Both the position numbers and the translations under genes were made by a program. Positions 49,865 through 59,317 of a stretch of DNA of 64,000 bases are shown piece after piece. This stretch comes from Lumnitzera littorea (Eukaryota; Streptophyta; Magnoliopsida; Myrtales; Combretaceae), in NCBI GenBank assembly GCA_024138015.1, contig JAMXBB010000011.1, forward strand, positions 77,792,106 through 77,856,105, given 5' to 3'. The notes under the pieces are model-generated. The model saw nothing but the letters and a program-made list of their open reading frames with translations. It was not told the DNA's origin and made no database searches. Position 1 is the stretch's first letter. The number at the start of each line of letters is the position of its first letter.

Positions 49865-50668
49865 TGATGGGAGTTAAGCTACGAAGCCCTAAACCCGCAA
49901 CCGAGCCAAAGGATTAGAAGGGCAGGCACGACAAATCCTTATGTTTCAATCAACCCCTGCTGAGGCCGAATACTCACTTGATGAGTTACCTTTAATGCCG
50001 TACCGTATGATCGCCCTTTATTCTATGGTATGCCGAGTTGACAATTACTCTCCATTGCCGAGCCAACCAATCATTCGACATCATCCTTGCCGAGAAGCTA
50101 AAAGAGAGAATTCGAATTAATTAAGCTATCCTTACTCGAACAAGCCCACCTGTCCATACTTTTTGTCCTCATCTGCTAACAATCTCGCCAATGCCACATT
50201 GCCATGTGTACAGTATCACATGTAGAATCTGTAGTACATTGCCCCTTTAGGAAATGTCCATTTTATCTTTTCCCCTTTAGGCAAGTTGCCATAGTTTACA
50301 GGTATAAATACCCCTATACTTGTAGTTGTATCAAATTAGATAATCTTCAATACACTTTTGAGTACTTTCTTCCCTGCATAAACACTGTTATTTACTCTCG
50401 GCATCACTTTTATCCTTTCCCTTAAGCAAGATTAGATGATGAGTAACCTCATTGAATCAATTTGTGCGTCATATTGAATTGTGCCGTGAGTCCTTAGAAG
50501 TTCCATTGGTACATCATATCTTCTAGAGCTATTCGTAGGTTTTATTACTATTTTCATTCTTTACTTTCACCCTTTCGTACCTTTTCCCATTAATCCTTTT
50601 CAATCTTTCTACAAGCTCGGATCCATCCAGTGGCTGGTCTTGTCTGTTCTTGGTTACAGTTTGCACCA
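49865..50668 (+). mobile_element. Solo LTR, family C
   Basis: An 804-bp block interrupts the chromovirus RT between ATNP and IKIEA. It starts TGATGGGAG and ends TTTGCACCA. The flanks are AACCC (49860-49864) and AAACC (50669-50673), a 5-bp duplication with one mismatch, and excision keeps the frame. A TATA box (TATAAATA, 50303-50310) gives plus orientation. No second copy occurs in the window, so the exact right end depends on the frame argument. Confidence 0.78.
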
Positions 50669-51260
50669 AAACCTATAAAGATTGAAGCTATTGTTAAGTA
50701 TCTAATTCATACAACATTAAAATGGTTGCAAAGATTTTTGGGTTTGGCTGAGTATTATAGGAAGTTTATACAAGGGTTCAAAGCTATTTCTAAGCCCTTA
50801 ACCATGCTACTCAAGAAAGGGCAGTTCCACTAGAGTAAAGAAGCTGATATAGCTTTCCAACGGCTGAAGGAAGCACCAATTACAATGATGATGCTAAGGT
50901 TACCGGATTTTAACAAGCCATTTGTAGTAGAGACGGATACAAGTGGTGAAGCTATTAAGGTTGAATTGATGCAAGAGAAACACCCAATTACTTACTTGAG
51001 TAAGCATTTAACTAAAAGATAACTTAGATTGTCAATGTATGAAAAGGAACTTATAGCCCCTATTCAAGCTATCGAGAAGTGAAGGCATTACCTTGTAAAG
51101 TAGAAATTCACCATCCTTACTAATCATCAAAGCCTTAAGTTCCTACTTGAGCAGTGTTTACCTACTCCAAATCAACATAAATGCATAGCACAACTACTGG
51201 GATTGGATTATGAGATTAGTGGAGGGTCTAATGTGGTAGTAAACGCTTTGTCAAAGGCTG
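50669..51260 (+). pseudogene. Reverse transcriptase thumb and RNase H of the chromovirus
   Basis: After the insertion the frame resumes with KWLQRFLGLAEYYRKFIQGF (50720-50779) and SKPLTMLLKKG, then DFNKPFVVETDTSGEAIKV (about 50909-50965), where TDTSG is the RNase H start with its catalytic Asp. HPITYLSKHLT follows, then MYEKELIAPIQAIEK, where Glu is a catalytic position, and GGSNVVVNALSKAE (51221-51262). Stops at 50831, 51020 and 51080 break it. Confidence 0.85.
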
Positions 51261-52330
51261 AGTTACATTCCATTTTGACTTTTTTGACATCTCTAGAATT
51301 GTTGAAAGAGTTGACAAATAGTCAATTGCTATCGACCAAATACATTGACATGATCAAGAAGATTGCTACTAGTCATAACTGTAGAAAATTTTCTACAATG
51401 GATGGAATCCTAAGGAGGAAGGGGAAGGTAGTGGTAAGCCTTAAGGTGAAGTTACAACACGAATTACTACAATTATATCATGATGGAGTCCCTAGGGGCA
51501 CTCTAGAGCTCAAGCCACCTATAAGAAACTGAGTTTGGTTTTTTATTAGCCTAAGTTGGAAAAGGATGTACGAAATCATGTATAGAATTATGACATTTGT
51601 CGAAGATGCAAACCAGAAAATGTGGTTGCATCTAAATTTCTACAACCCCTGCCTATTCCTAAGGGTTGTTAAGTAGAAGTCAGTATGGACTTCATTAAAG
51701 GGTTACTGAAGTCCAACGGGACAAAAATGATTATGGTGGTTATTGATTGCCAAAGTAAGTATGCCCATTTTGTAAGGCTGACTCATCCTTATTTGCCTAC
51801 CCAAGTGGCATAAGTTTATTTGGACATCTATAAGCTTCATGGGTTACCTAAAGGAATTGTTTCTGATAGAGACCCTATTTTAGTTAGTAACTTTTAGACT
51901 AATTTTTTTAAATTGTAGGGTATAGAGCTCAAGCTCCCATCGGATTATCACTTGCAAACTAATAGGTAGATAAAGGCTATTAACAAGTGCCTAGAAAACC
52001 ACTTGTGATGTATAACAAGCAAGGAACCTAAGAAGTGGATGAAATTTTTTCCTTTGACTGAGTGGTGGTATAATACTAACTACCACAATAGTATTAAGAC
52101 TACCCTATTCGAAGCTTTTTATGGATACCCACCCCTTATTCACTTGCCCTACATAACAGGTGATTCGAACAATGCAACCATTGATGCCATGTTAACAAAT
52201 AGGAAAACTAAATTAAAGATGATGAAATATCACCTGAAATGTACTCAAAATTGCTTGAAGCAAGTGGCTGACAAGCATCAATTCAAGTGATCCTTCGACA
52301 TCAAAGAGTTGGTACTTTTGAAGCATCAAC
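51261..52330 (+). pseudogene. Integrase of the chromovirus
   Basis: An N-terminal zinc-binding part is visible (YDICRRCKPEN, about 51588-51620). The core has MDFIKGLLKSNGTKMIMVVI (51687-51746) with the first Asp and VSDRDPILVSNF with the second. The third block reads TNR-stop-IKAINKCLE, with Lys where the catalytic Glu is expected. WWYNTNYHNSIKTTLFEAFY and GYPPLIHLPY (52066-52160) close the core. Stops are present near 51810, 51895 and 51967. Confidence 0.85.
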
Positions 52331-52723
52331 CCTACCGCTAACACAACTTAAAGAAACGTTCTATAGAAAAATTACAACCACATTATTTTGGACCTTTCAA
52401 AATACTAGACAAGATGGGAAAGGTCGCGTATAAATTAGATTTACCTGTTAGATCTCTTGTACACCATACGTTCCACATGTCTCAATTGAAGCGATGCAAA
52501 GGACCTTTAGTTTCGGTCGTCTCACCACTTTACTACATCGAATCTGAAGAGATCTTGGAGCCCTTCACCATCATAGAAAGGAGGCTTGTTAAGCAAAGGA
52601 ACGAATCTACAACCATGGTGTTGGTACACTGGAAGAACAAGTCACCCATAGAGGCAACTTAGGAATACTTGAAGGAGATGGAGCCTCACTGCCCTAATTT
52701 ACCCTTGTGGTCAAGTATTTCAC
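52331..52723 (+). pseudogene. Integrase C-terminus with chromodomain
   Basis: YFGPFKILDKMGKVAYKLDL (52384-52443) and HHTFHMSQLKRCKG are the GPY/F-type C-terminal domain. ILEPFTIIERRLVKQRNEST, then VLVHWKNKSPIEAT-stop-EYL (52554-52674), is a chromodomain with the VHWKN core; the TAG replaces the conserved Trp of ATWE. Chromodomains direct chromovirus integration towards heterochromatin. Confidence 0.85.
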
Positions 52724-53220
52724 AAGAAGGAGGGAGTATTACGGGGCATGAGGATCAATTAGGGTTTGCTATGTAGAAAAGAGTGAAACAAGTAAGAGAC
52801 ATGAAAAAGGAAAAACAAACAAGTGATGTAGTTAAGATTGAATGTACTATATGTGTGGTTCCAAATGGAGGAAGTAATGACTATGAGAATTAATGGACAT
52901 GGACTGAAATAATGGGCTCATGTGACTAGACCCTGTAGATCATAAACTAAGTTGTATGGGCACTCTCTATATTTGGCCTGCCATAGTATTAGAACGTATC
53001 TTATTTTGCACCTGCACATATGTTATTATTATTAGGTGCAACCAACTTGCTAAGTTGGTTGAATTCACTTGTTAATAGAATATTCTAGGAGATCTTACAT
53101 TATTATATATTGCAAGGAAAATATGAGAAATACATAACGATATATCATTCTCCCATTTATGTGTGTTGAATTCTGCATTTAGAATTCTTTTTCTTACATT
53201 ACAAAATTTCCTTAACACCA
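52724..53220 (+). repeat. Polypurine tract and 3' LTR of the chromovirus
   Basis: The polypurine tract AAGAAGGAGGGAG (52724-52736) directly precedes the LTR at 52737, whose first bases are TATTACGGGG where the 5' copy has TGTTACGGG. The LTR ends CTTAACACCA at 53220. Confidence 0.9.
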
Positions 53221-53225
53221 CTTTT

Positions 53226-53685
53226 GGTCTTTCAATACTTGTCCACAACATGGCGACTTATTAGTTGTTAAAAGGCAACAACCCCCTAAAAATCTTAAAA
53301 TTGTAGCAGTTAGATTTTATTGTATTCTAATGCGCTTACAATTCATATGCTCAATAAAATCTATAGTCTTTTTTTTTTCTCCTTTCTATGTTGTGAATGA
53401 CTAAGGTAATTTATAAAGTAGATGGAAGAAAAAAAGGCCTAATAGGTTAGTTAGGTTATTGGGTTAGTTTTTTCTTGATGAAATGAAATTCAAATTCGAA
53501 AATAGAAGTTACGATTAGAATAAATGATATATTTACTTTGATACTCCCAATTACATGATTTTTTTGTTGTAAATAAATACCTAACTAAGAACAATTTTGT
53601 AAATTCAAAAATCAAAATTATTCATAATCACTAAAGACACCAAAAGGTAGTTATTCAAAGTTGTTTCCTTTTAATAATATAGCAA

Positions 53686-53717
<32 letters not shown>

Positions 53718-53870
53718 ATCTACTTATACCATTAAAAAATTTGAAGTAAATCTTTTATATTTATATACTCTTTTTGGGGTAAAATATGAGGTTCATTTAT
53801 ATACTCTTGCAATTATAATTTCAGCTTAATTTATCCTTTTAAATAATGTTCTATTTAACTCGGTGCATCA
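53226..53870. other. AT-rich spacer with a TA microsatellite
   Basis: This continues the host sequence interrupted by the chromovirus. It includes a (TA)n run at about 53692-53717. No gene was seen. Confidence 0.6.
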
Positions 53871-54178
53871 TAGAGATGTACAAATAAATTAAACAAATTA
53901 ATCCAGTCTGGCTTACTTTGACCCGTGGGTTTAAATGAATCAAAAAATCTCAATCCTAACCCTTTTAAAAAGTGAGTTAAACGAGTTAATTCACGAGCTA
54001 AAAGTGTAAATGAATTAAACATGTTAACCTAAATAAGCCCAATTTAACTCACAGGTTAAACATACCAAATTTATTTTGCCTGCTTTTTAAATGGGCCAAA
54101 GAACCTCGACCTAAATCCATTTTAAAAAGCGAGTTAAATAGGTTGGCTTACGAGCCAAAACTCATTTGTACACCTCTA
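53871..54178. mobile_element. hAT-like MITE
   Basis: A 308-bp block with 15-bp terminal inverted repeats: TAGAGATGTACAAAT at 53871 and ATTTGTACACCTCTA at 54164, with 14 of 15 positions pairing. The inside is non-coding, with repeated GAGTTAA and GAGC words. The TAGAG start fits hAT-derived miniature elements, which make 8-bp duplications; the flanks GTGCATCA and TTGTATTG match at only four of eight positions, so the copy is old or the class is wrong. Confidence 0.65.
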
Positions 54179-55259
54179 TTGTATTGATAATTAATGTGAA
54201 TTGACAAAAAAAAGAAGATCAAAATTACTGCTTAAATTTTAGAATTTTTTTTTTTTAAATTTACACCTAAAATTTAAAGTTATTAAATGTAATCACCAAT
54301 CAAACTTTTAATCATTAATTTACTATCTCACATATCATGATTTCCCTTTGTAATCTTCAACCAATGAGTATTTACCGTAGTATTTTTATAACTAGTAGTC
54401 GACTTATCAAGTAAAAGCAAATTGTAATATCATATTTAATTACTTCACACTTTAAGTGTAAAAGTTGATAAATGAGAATTATATTAGATATTACATGTAG
54501 AATTTCAAAGGCACTTAAAGTTTAGATATTATTTTTGACATTATCCCAAACAATTACAAATGTATAAAAAAAAAAATTTTATAGTATGTACATTTTTTAA
54601 CGAATACGAGAGTGTCGTTTCGAAAATTCAATACATCTTTATATTTATAACAACTTTAAGGGGTATTGTTACAATTCACTCAAGTCAAACAAAGAAATTT
54701 TTTACATATATATACACTTTCTTGTCGTTTTCCTTTCTTTTTCTTGTTTCTTTTTTTTTTTTCCTTTTTCTTTTTATTTTTTCAGCTACACACAACATTG
54801 GTTTTTATGATCAAAATACTCTTTGCTTTTGCTTAAGACATTCGTAAATGAACTAAAAAAAAAGATGAAATATATATTTAAAAAATAAAAGCATTTCAAT
54901 GATTGGCTAAGAAAGTTATTGAAGCATTTTACCCTTTTAAGGTAAAAGAAAACCTCAAGGTGAAGTTAAAGCAATAAGGCCTTAGTCTATTATCCTATAA
55001 AGTAACATAATCTCTTTTGCTTTTTATCTAAACTATCAAGCTTAGAACATGGAAAGAGGCTCTGAAGGAAAAGGTAACTTGAGACTTCTAACATCATCAA
55101 ATTAGTAAGTTTAAACAAGTTTTGAATTCAAATCCTTATAATTAATAATTTCATTTGTGTTTTCTGATAAAGTAGAAAAAAAAAAGGTGCAAGAAAGCAT
55201 AAAAGAGAGCTTTAAGAGTATATTAAGGAGTAACAATAACTCTAACCTTTGATGTGATA
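54179..55259. other. AT-rich region without a gene
   Basis: No protein-like frame is recognised. A T-rich low-complexity frame at 54560-54847 is not convincing. The left end of the following Ogre element must lie in or just after this stretch. Confidence 0.5.
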
Positions 55260-56958
55260 TGTTGAATTCATTTTAAAATGCATTTGGAGATTAAGGTTGA
55301 TCAACAAAGATAGTCAGCAGATCCTTGACTGTGCGATCGCCACTATAACCCCCTACCCCCGCAATCGCACACCTTCTTCATGTCTACGAACGGAAGGCTC
55401 CGAGTCAATACCTCACCGTACATCTACTGCATGAATTGCAAATACAATACGATAATCTCCAATGAACAGCATAACACTTTACTAAGTTTCCGATCAGCTA
55501 CTGTTCCTGGCAACATCTGGGCCAATCTCTAAGCAAACGGCGATGGTACGATTTCAGCCAATAGCAGCACTCACGCATCCTTTGTTGACCAACCCGACGA
55601 TCAACATACACGCATAGTTGATTTAGGCGCTGCACTAAACTCCCATTCCAAGTCCCATCGCTGTTGCTACACTACAATCGTCCAGCCACGCTACACGATA
55701 TCCGACCCCATATGCGCTACTACACTTTCACGCACGTAACTCCGATCAAAAGTCTACAGAGCCAAGCCTTCACCGAATAAACAATACATGACAACTGCAG
55801 TAGTCCATCCTCTTCATCAAAACATACAACAGTATCCTTCTCCTAGTCATGTGAACACACCAACCCAATGATCAACACTCCAACAAACGCTACTGCAGTA
55901 ACCTAACTCAACCCAACGCTGTTGTCATACGCCTGCAACGCACGATCTAACTTCAACCGCAGCAAGCCTCTCTCGAATAACCTATAGTAGAAGTAAGCGA
56001 TTCGTTCACCAAACAATCATCAGGTTTGGTCTTTTTCAAATTTTTGTTATTTAATTAATTAGTTATTTATTCTTATTATGTTATATTATTATTATTATTT
56101 GGATCTTTAGTCATTTAACATAGTATATATGTGAATATTCTAGTTTAGGTCATTTTTTTGGGTGCTGGTTTTTATAGGTTAAGTATATTATATTTTAATG
56201 TAGGTAGTTATTTAATAATAATATAGATATACATTTTAACTTAGGTATTTTCTTTAGCATTAAGTTTTTAGGAGTCCCCACTTAGAAAATTCATTTTTCG
56301 AAATAAAAATTAATAATAAAAATCCTTTTAAAAAGTTTTTTAGGACTATTAAAGAGTTTAAAAAAAAAAGAAAGCAAAAAGACTCAAGGTTTAGGGCTCT
56401 TTAGATTTTTTTTTTTAAATAAACCGAATAAATTAAAAACGTAAACTTAGACAGTTTTCAAAATTAAAATCAATCAACACACTAAAGATTTTTTGAAAAA
56501 ACTATGATTGTCTGATCCTGGCTAGTGGGTACGTTGGCACCTTCGGGGCGACGATAAAATATGTAGAAACTTAGGTTTTTTTATTTTATTTTATTTATTT
56601 ATTTTTTCTTTAAAAATATTATAATTAGAAGAATAATCCTAATTTCAGTAAATAGATAGTGGTACCTATTAAGGTTTAATAGGTTAGCCCTCGAACTTGA
56701 AACTCTTTAGTTCTTCATTCAAAATTGAAATCAAAGACCGGTAGCCAAATCGTAATCAATCCACCTAATTGATTACGGTTTCTTTTTTTTTTTTCCCGAT
56801 TTCGGTTGGGTGGCGATTTTAAAAGTTTTTCTAAATAATAAACTAGAATTTTCTAATTTCTTTAGTTGAGGATTAATATTAAACGGATTAGGGTTTAGTA
56901 TTAATCGGAAATGAGGAAATCAATTTTAAAAAGAAAATCGAAAAAATTAGGTTCGACA
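55260..56958 (+). repeat. 5' LTR of the Ogre element (left end uncertain)
   Basis: The right end is GTTCGACA at 56958, two to three bases before the PBS. A C-rich stretch (55320-55990) is followed by T-rich sequence, and GGTTGGGTGGCGATTTTA (about 56802-56820) resembles the U5 part of plant Tat/Ogre LTRs. The left border could be the TGTTGAATTC near 55260, but there is no second copy to test this. Confidence 0.6.
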
Positions 56959-56961
56959 ATT

Positions 56962-56980
56962 TGGCGACTCCACTAGAGAC
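56962..56980 (+). other. Primer-binding site of the Ogre element
   Basis: TGGCGACTCCACTAGAGAC is close to TGGCGACTCCACTGGGGAC, the tRNA-Arg-complementary site reported for Ogre elements. Confidence 0.85.
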
Positions 56981-57575
56981 TACTAGAGGGCTAGCAACTA
57001 AAAGTTGCCGAAAATAGAATTATTTTTCAAAAAAAAATAAAAAATAAAAAGATGAAATAATAAAAATAATAAAAGAGAACTTAGGTATGTTATTTCATAT
57101 ATTTGTTTATTTTATTTATTTATTTTTTACTAACATTTTTTTGTTGTTGCAGTTTATTTAAGGGGTTAATTTTGGGAGGTTTACTTTTATTTTGTTTTTC
57201 CGCATCATAAATGCATAGTAGATACGGTCAGAACCAGGTCGTCTTAGGATTTTAGAAGGGGGGCCATTATGTAAACTTCGGATGTTGGGGTAACCACCTT
57301 TCGGGGCCAATCAGGCTACCCCACTTAAGTTCAAATGCGACCACAGAATCATTGCTTAGAACTTAAGAACCTTTAAAACTCATCCTTTTGCATCATACAA
57401 AACCTTTTTTTCAAAAAAATTACAAGAACCTATGATGTGGTAAACCTAAATGGATAAAGGCAGTTGTGAAGTTGTGATTGTAATTGTAATATTTCCTTGT
57501 AAATAATTCATAATAATTTTATGTAAAGTTTAGAATACGTTGTAATTGTAACTTTAATTTTGATTTTGATTAGTC

Positions 57576-58964
57576 ATGGCTGGATCAAGTCAAGGGCCTT
57601 TTGAAGACATTCATGTCCACTTACCGCATTAGCCACAGAAACTGCTTCAAACGTGGTTTCGACTCTTCAGCCTAAATAAACAAGAGTTTATTAAGAATAA
57701 GATTGGGCCCATCCTCTCTCTACAGAAGATCCCCGTGAACATCACTCTAGTACGGGCCTTAGTCCACCTATGGGAGCTCAAATTCACCAATTTCTGTATG
57801 AGCCTACATCAGCTAAGCCCAACTTTAGAAGAATACTCCCAATTGTTGTGGGCTCCTACAATCACTGATGATATCTATGTCCCAGACTTGGAAGCTGCAA
57901 CATAAAAAATCTTTAGCAAGTTGTTGGGAATCAGAAAAACCGAAATAAATTGGGTTCTAAATCAAGAAAAGACCATTCGATTAGAGGATGTCATGGATTG
58001 GTTTTCTACTGAATTGAGGCATAGAGAAAAACGCGAGATTTTTTGTGCAAATTTAGAAGCATGGCTCCAGTACCAGGCCAACGCTTTTATATTGGTGGTC
58101 TTCAATACTATCCTGTTCCCTGATGAAAGACGTCGAGTCCATTTCAGAATTGTAGAACTCGTAACCTAATTCCTTGAAGGAAAATCATACGTCTCAGCCC
58201 TTCTAGCCGAGCAAATCCGGTCACTAAACTATCTCAAGAAAAAGAAACGAGGAGATCTAAAAACTAATATGGTCCAACTGGTGGTCTGGTTCGTTAGCTA
58301 CATGAGAAGTTACCAACTTGATTTCAATCAGGCTGAATTTACTCAGCAATATGATCTCATCAAATCGTTTGGTGAAAGAATCGAGCTATCAGAAAATATA
58401 GCTAGCTGCTACTGGCTCCAATACTTTCAGGGTATGAAAGCGAAAGAGTTGTTGTTGACACCCAGGTGGTTTATAAGCAAGGAAATGATAAGAGGATGTA
58501 AAGACTTCAAAGCGGTTCCTCTAATCGGCTTCAACCTCTGCACTGCATACGTCCCAGCCAATGGACTCATTGAGGACACGATCCCCAAACCATCATTAGA
58601 AGCTGTCTCGTTGGACTTCCTTAACCCCAGCATGACGATGGCTAATAAAGCAACCAAACTTCAAAGCATCCGAGCTCTTTAGTGCACGAGAAAGACCACC
58701 CCTACCACTAGAGGGATAACAGCTAGGAGCCAGACAACCAAAGGAATTTTTTATCACCAGCTAAAAAGGCTAAAAGATATGGAAGACAATAAAGAGAAAG
58801 GGGAAGTTCAAGCTGAACCCGAGAGGACGAGTAAAAGAGAGCAGGAGTTAGAAAGCCATTGCAAGGAGTATCATCAGAAGATAAAGACACTGGAAGTACG
58901 ACTGAAGAAGACCAAAGGCAAAGAAGAGCAGGCTCCCATGATTCAAAAGAAGAGAAAGGCGTAG
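57576..58964 (+). pseudogene. Ogre ORF1 (DUF7745-like), four in-frame stops
   Basis: One frame of 462 codons runs from ATG at 57576 to TAG at 58962-58964. It is broken by TAG 57630, TAA 57903, TAA 58167 and TAG 58680, but no frame change is needed. Blocks include FIKNKIGPILSLQKIPVNIT, LVHLWELKFTNFCMS and TLEEYSQLLWAP near the N-terminus, SALLAEQIRSLNYLKKKKRG in the middle and a charged coiled-coil end (SKREQELESHCKEYHQKI). This is the extra ORF upstream of gag in Ogre; the family is known from plants and its function is not. It is not similar to gag. The stops stand where CAG, CAA or similar codons are likely. Confidence 0.82.
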
Positions 58965-59317
58965 GATAAGTCTACTAGCCACTAGGAGATTAAATTTTAG
59001 ATTTTAGGTTTTTTATGTTTTCATTAGAATTCATTTTATGAACAGAATAAGAGGTGTAAAGCTTCATAATCGCAAAAAATTAATAAAAGTTAGTTAGGTT
59101 TTGCCACATCAAAGGGTTTTCCCCAATTCTTGATTTTTCATTGCACTCGTGTGACATGCATCTTGTGTTTATACGATTAACAACCCTTTTCTAGGAAAAT
59201 GTAATATGTACTAACCCTTTGTTGAGTTGTTCAATAACCATTAGGTAAAATTTCAAGATAGCTCCCAAACGTCAAGTCTTTCAGAGAAGTCCGATTAGAA
59301 CACGTTCCCAGACCAGG

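Larger units (their letters stand above)
43733..53220 (+). mobile_element. Chromovirus (Reina-like Ty3/gypsy), complete but decayed
   Basis: LTRs at 43733-44203 (471 bp) and 52737-53220 (484 bp) are flanked by perfect CTTTT duplications (43728-43732 and 53221-53225). A primer-binding site for initiator tRNA-Met (TGGTATCAAAGC) follows the 5' LTR, and a polypurine tract precedes the 3' LTR. Inside, gag with a zinc knuckle, protease, RT, RNase H, integrase and a C-terminal chromodomain appear in chromovirus order. Without its two nested solo LTRs and their target duplications the element is about 5.5 kb, which with LTRs under 500 bp fits the Reina clade. All domains carry stops. Confidence 0.92.

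Noticed and set aside
53863..54186. 8-bp target duplication of the MITE
   Set aside because: GTGCATCA and TTGTATTG agree at only four of eight positions, which is too weak to count as evidence.
54560..54847. 95-codon Phe/Leu/Ser-rich frame with a possible membrane segment
   Set aside because: It derives from T-rich low-complexity DNA (poly-TTTC), which always gives Phe/Leu/Ser strings.
58269..58682. Separate gene of 137 codons
   Set aside because: It is in the same frame as the segments before and after it and is part of Ogre ORF1 split by stop codons.
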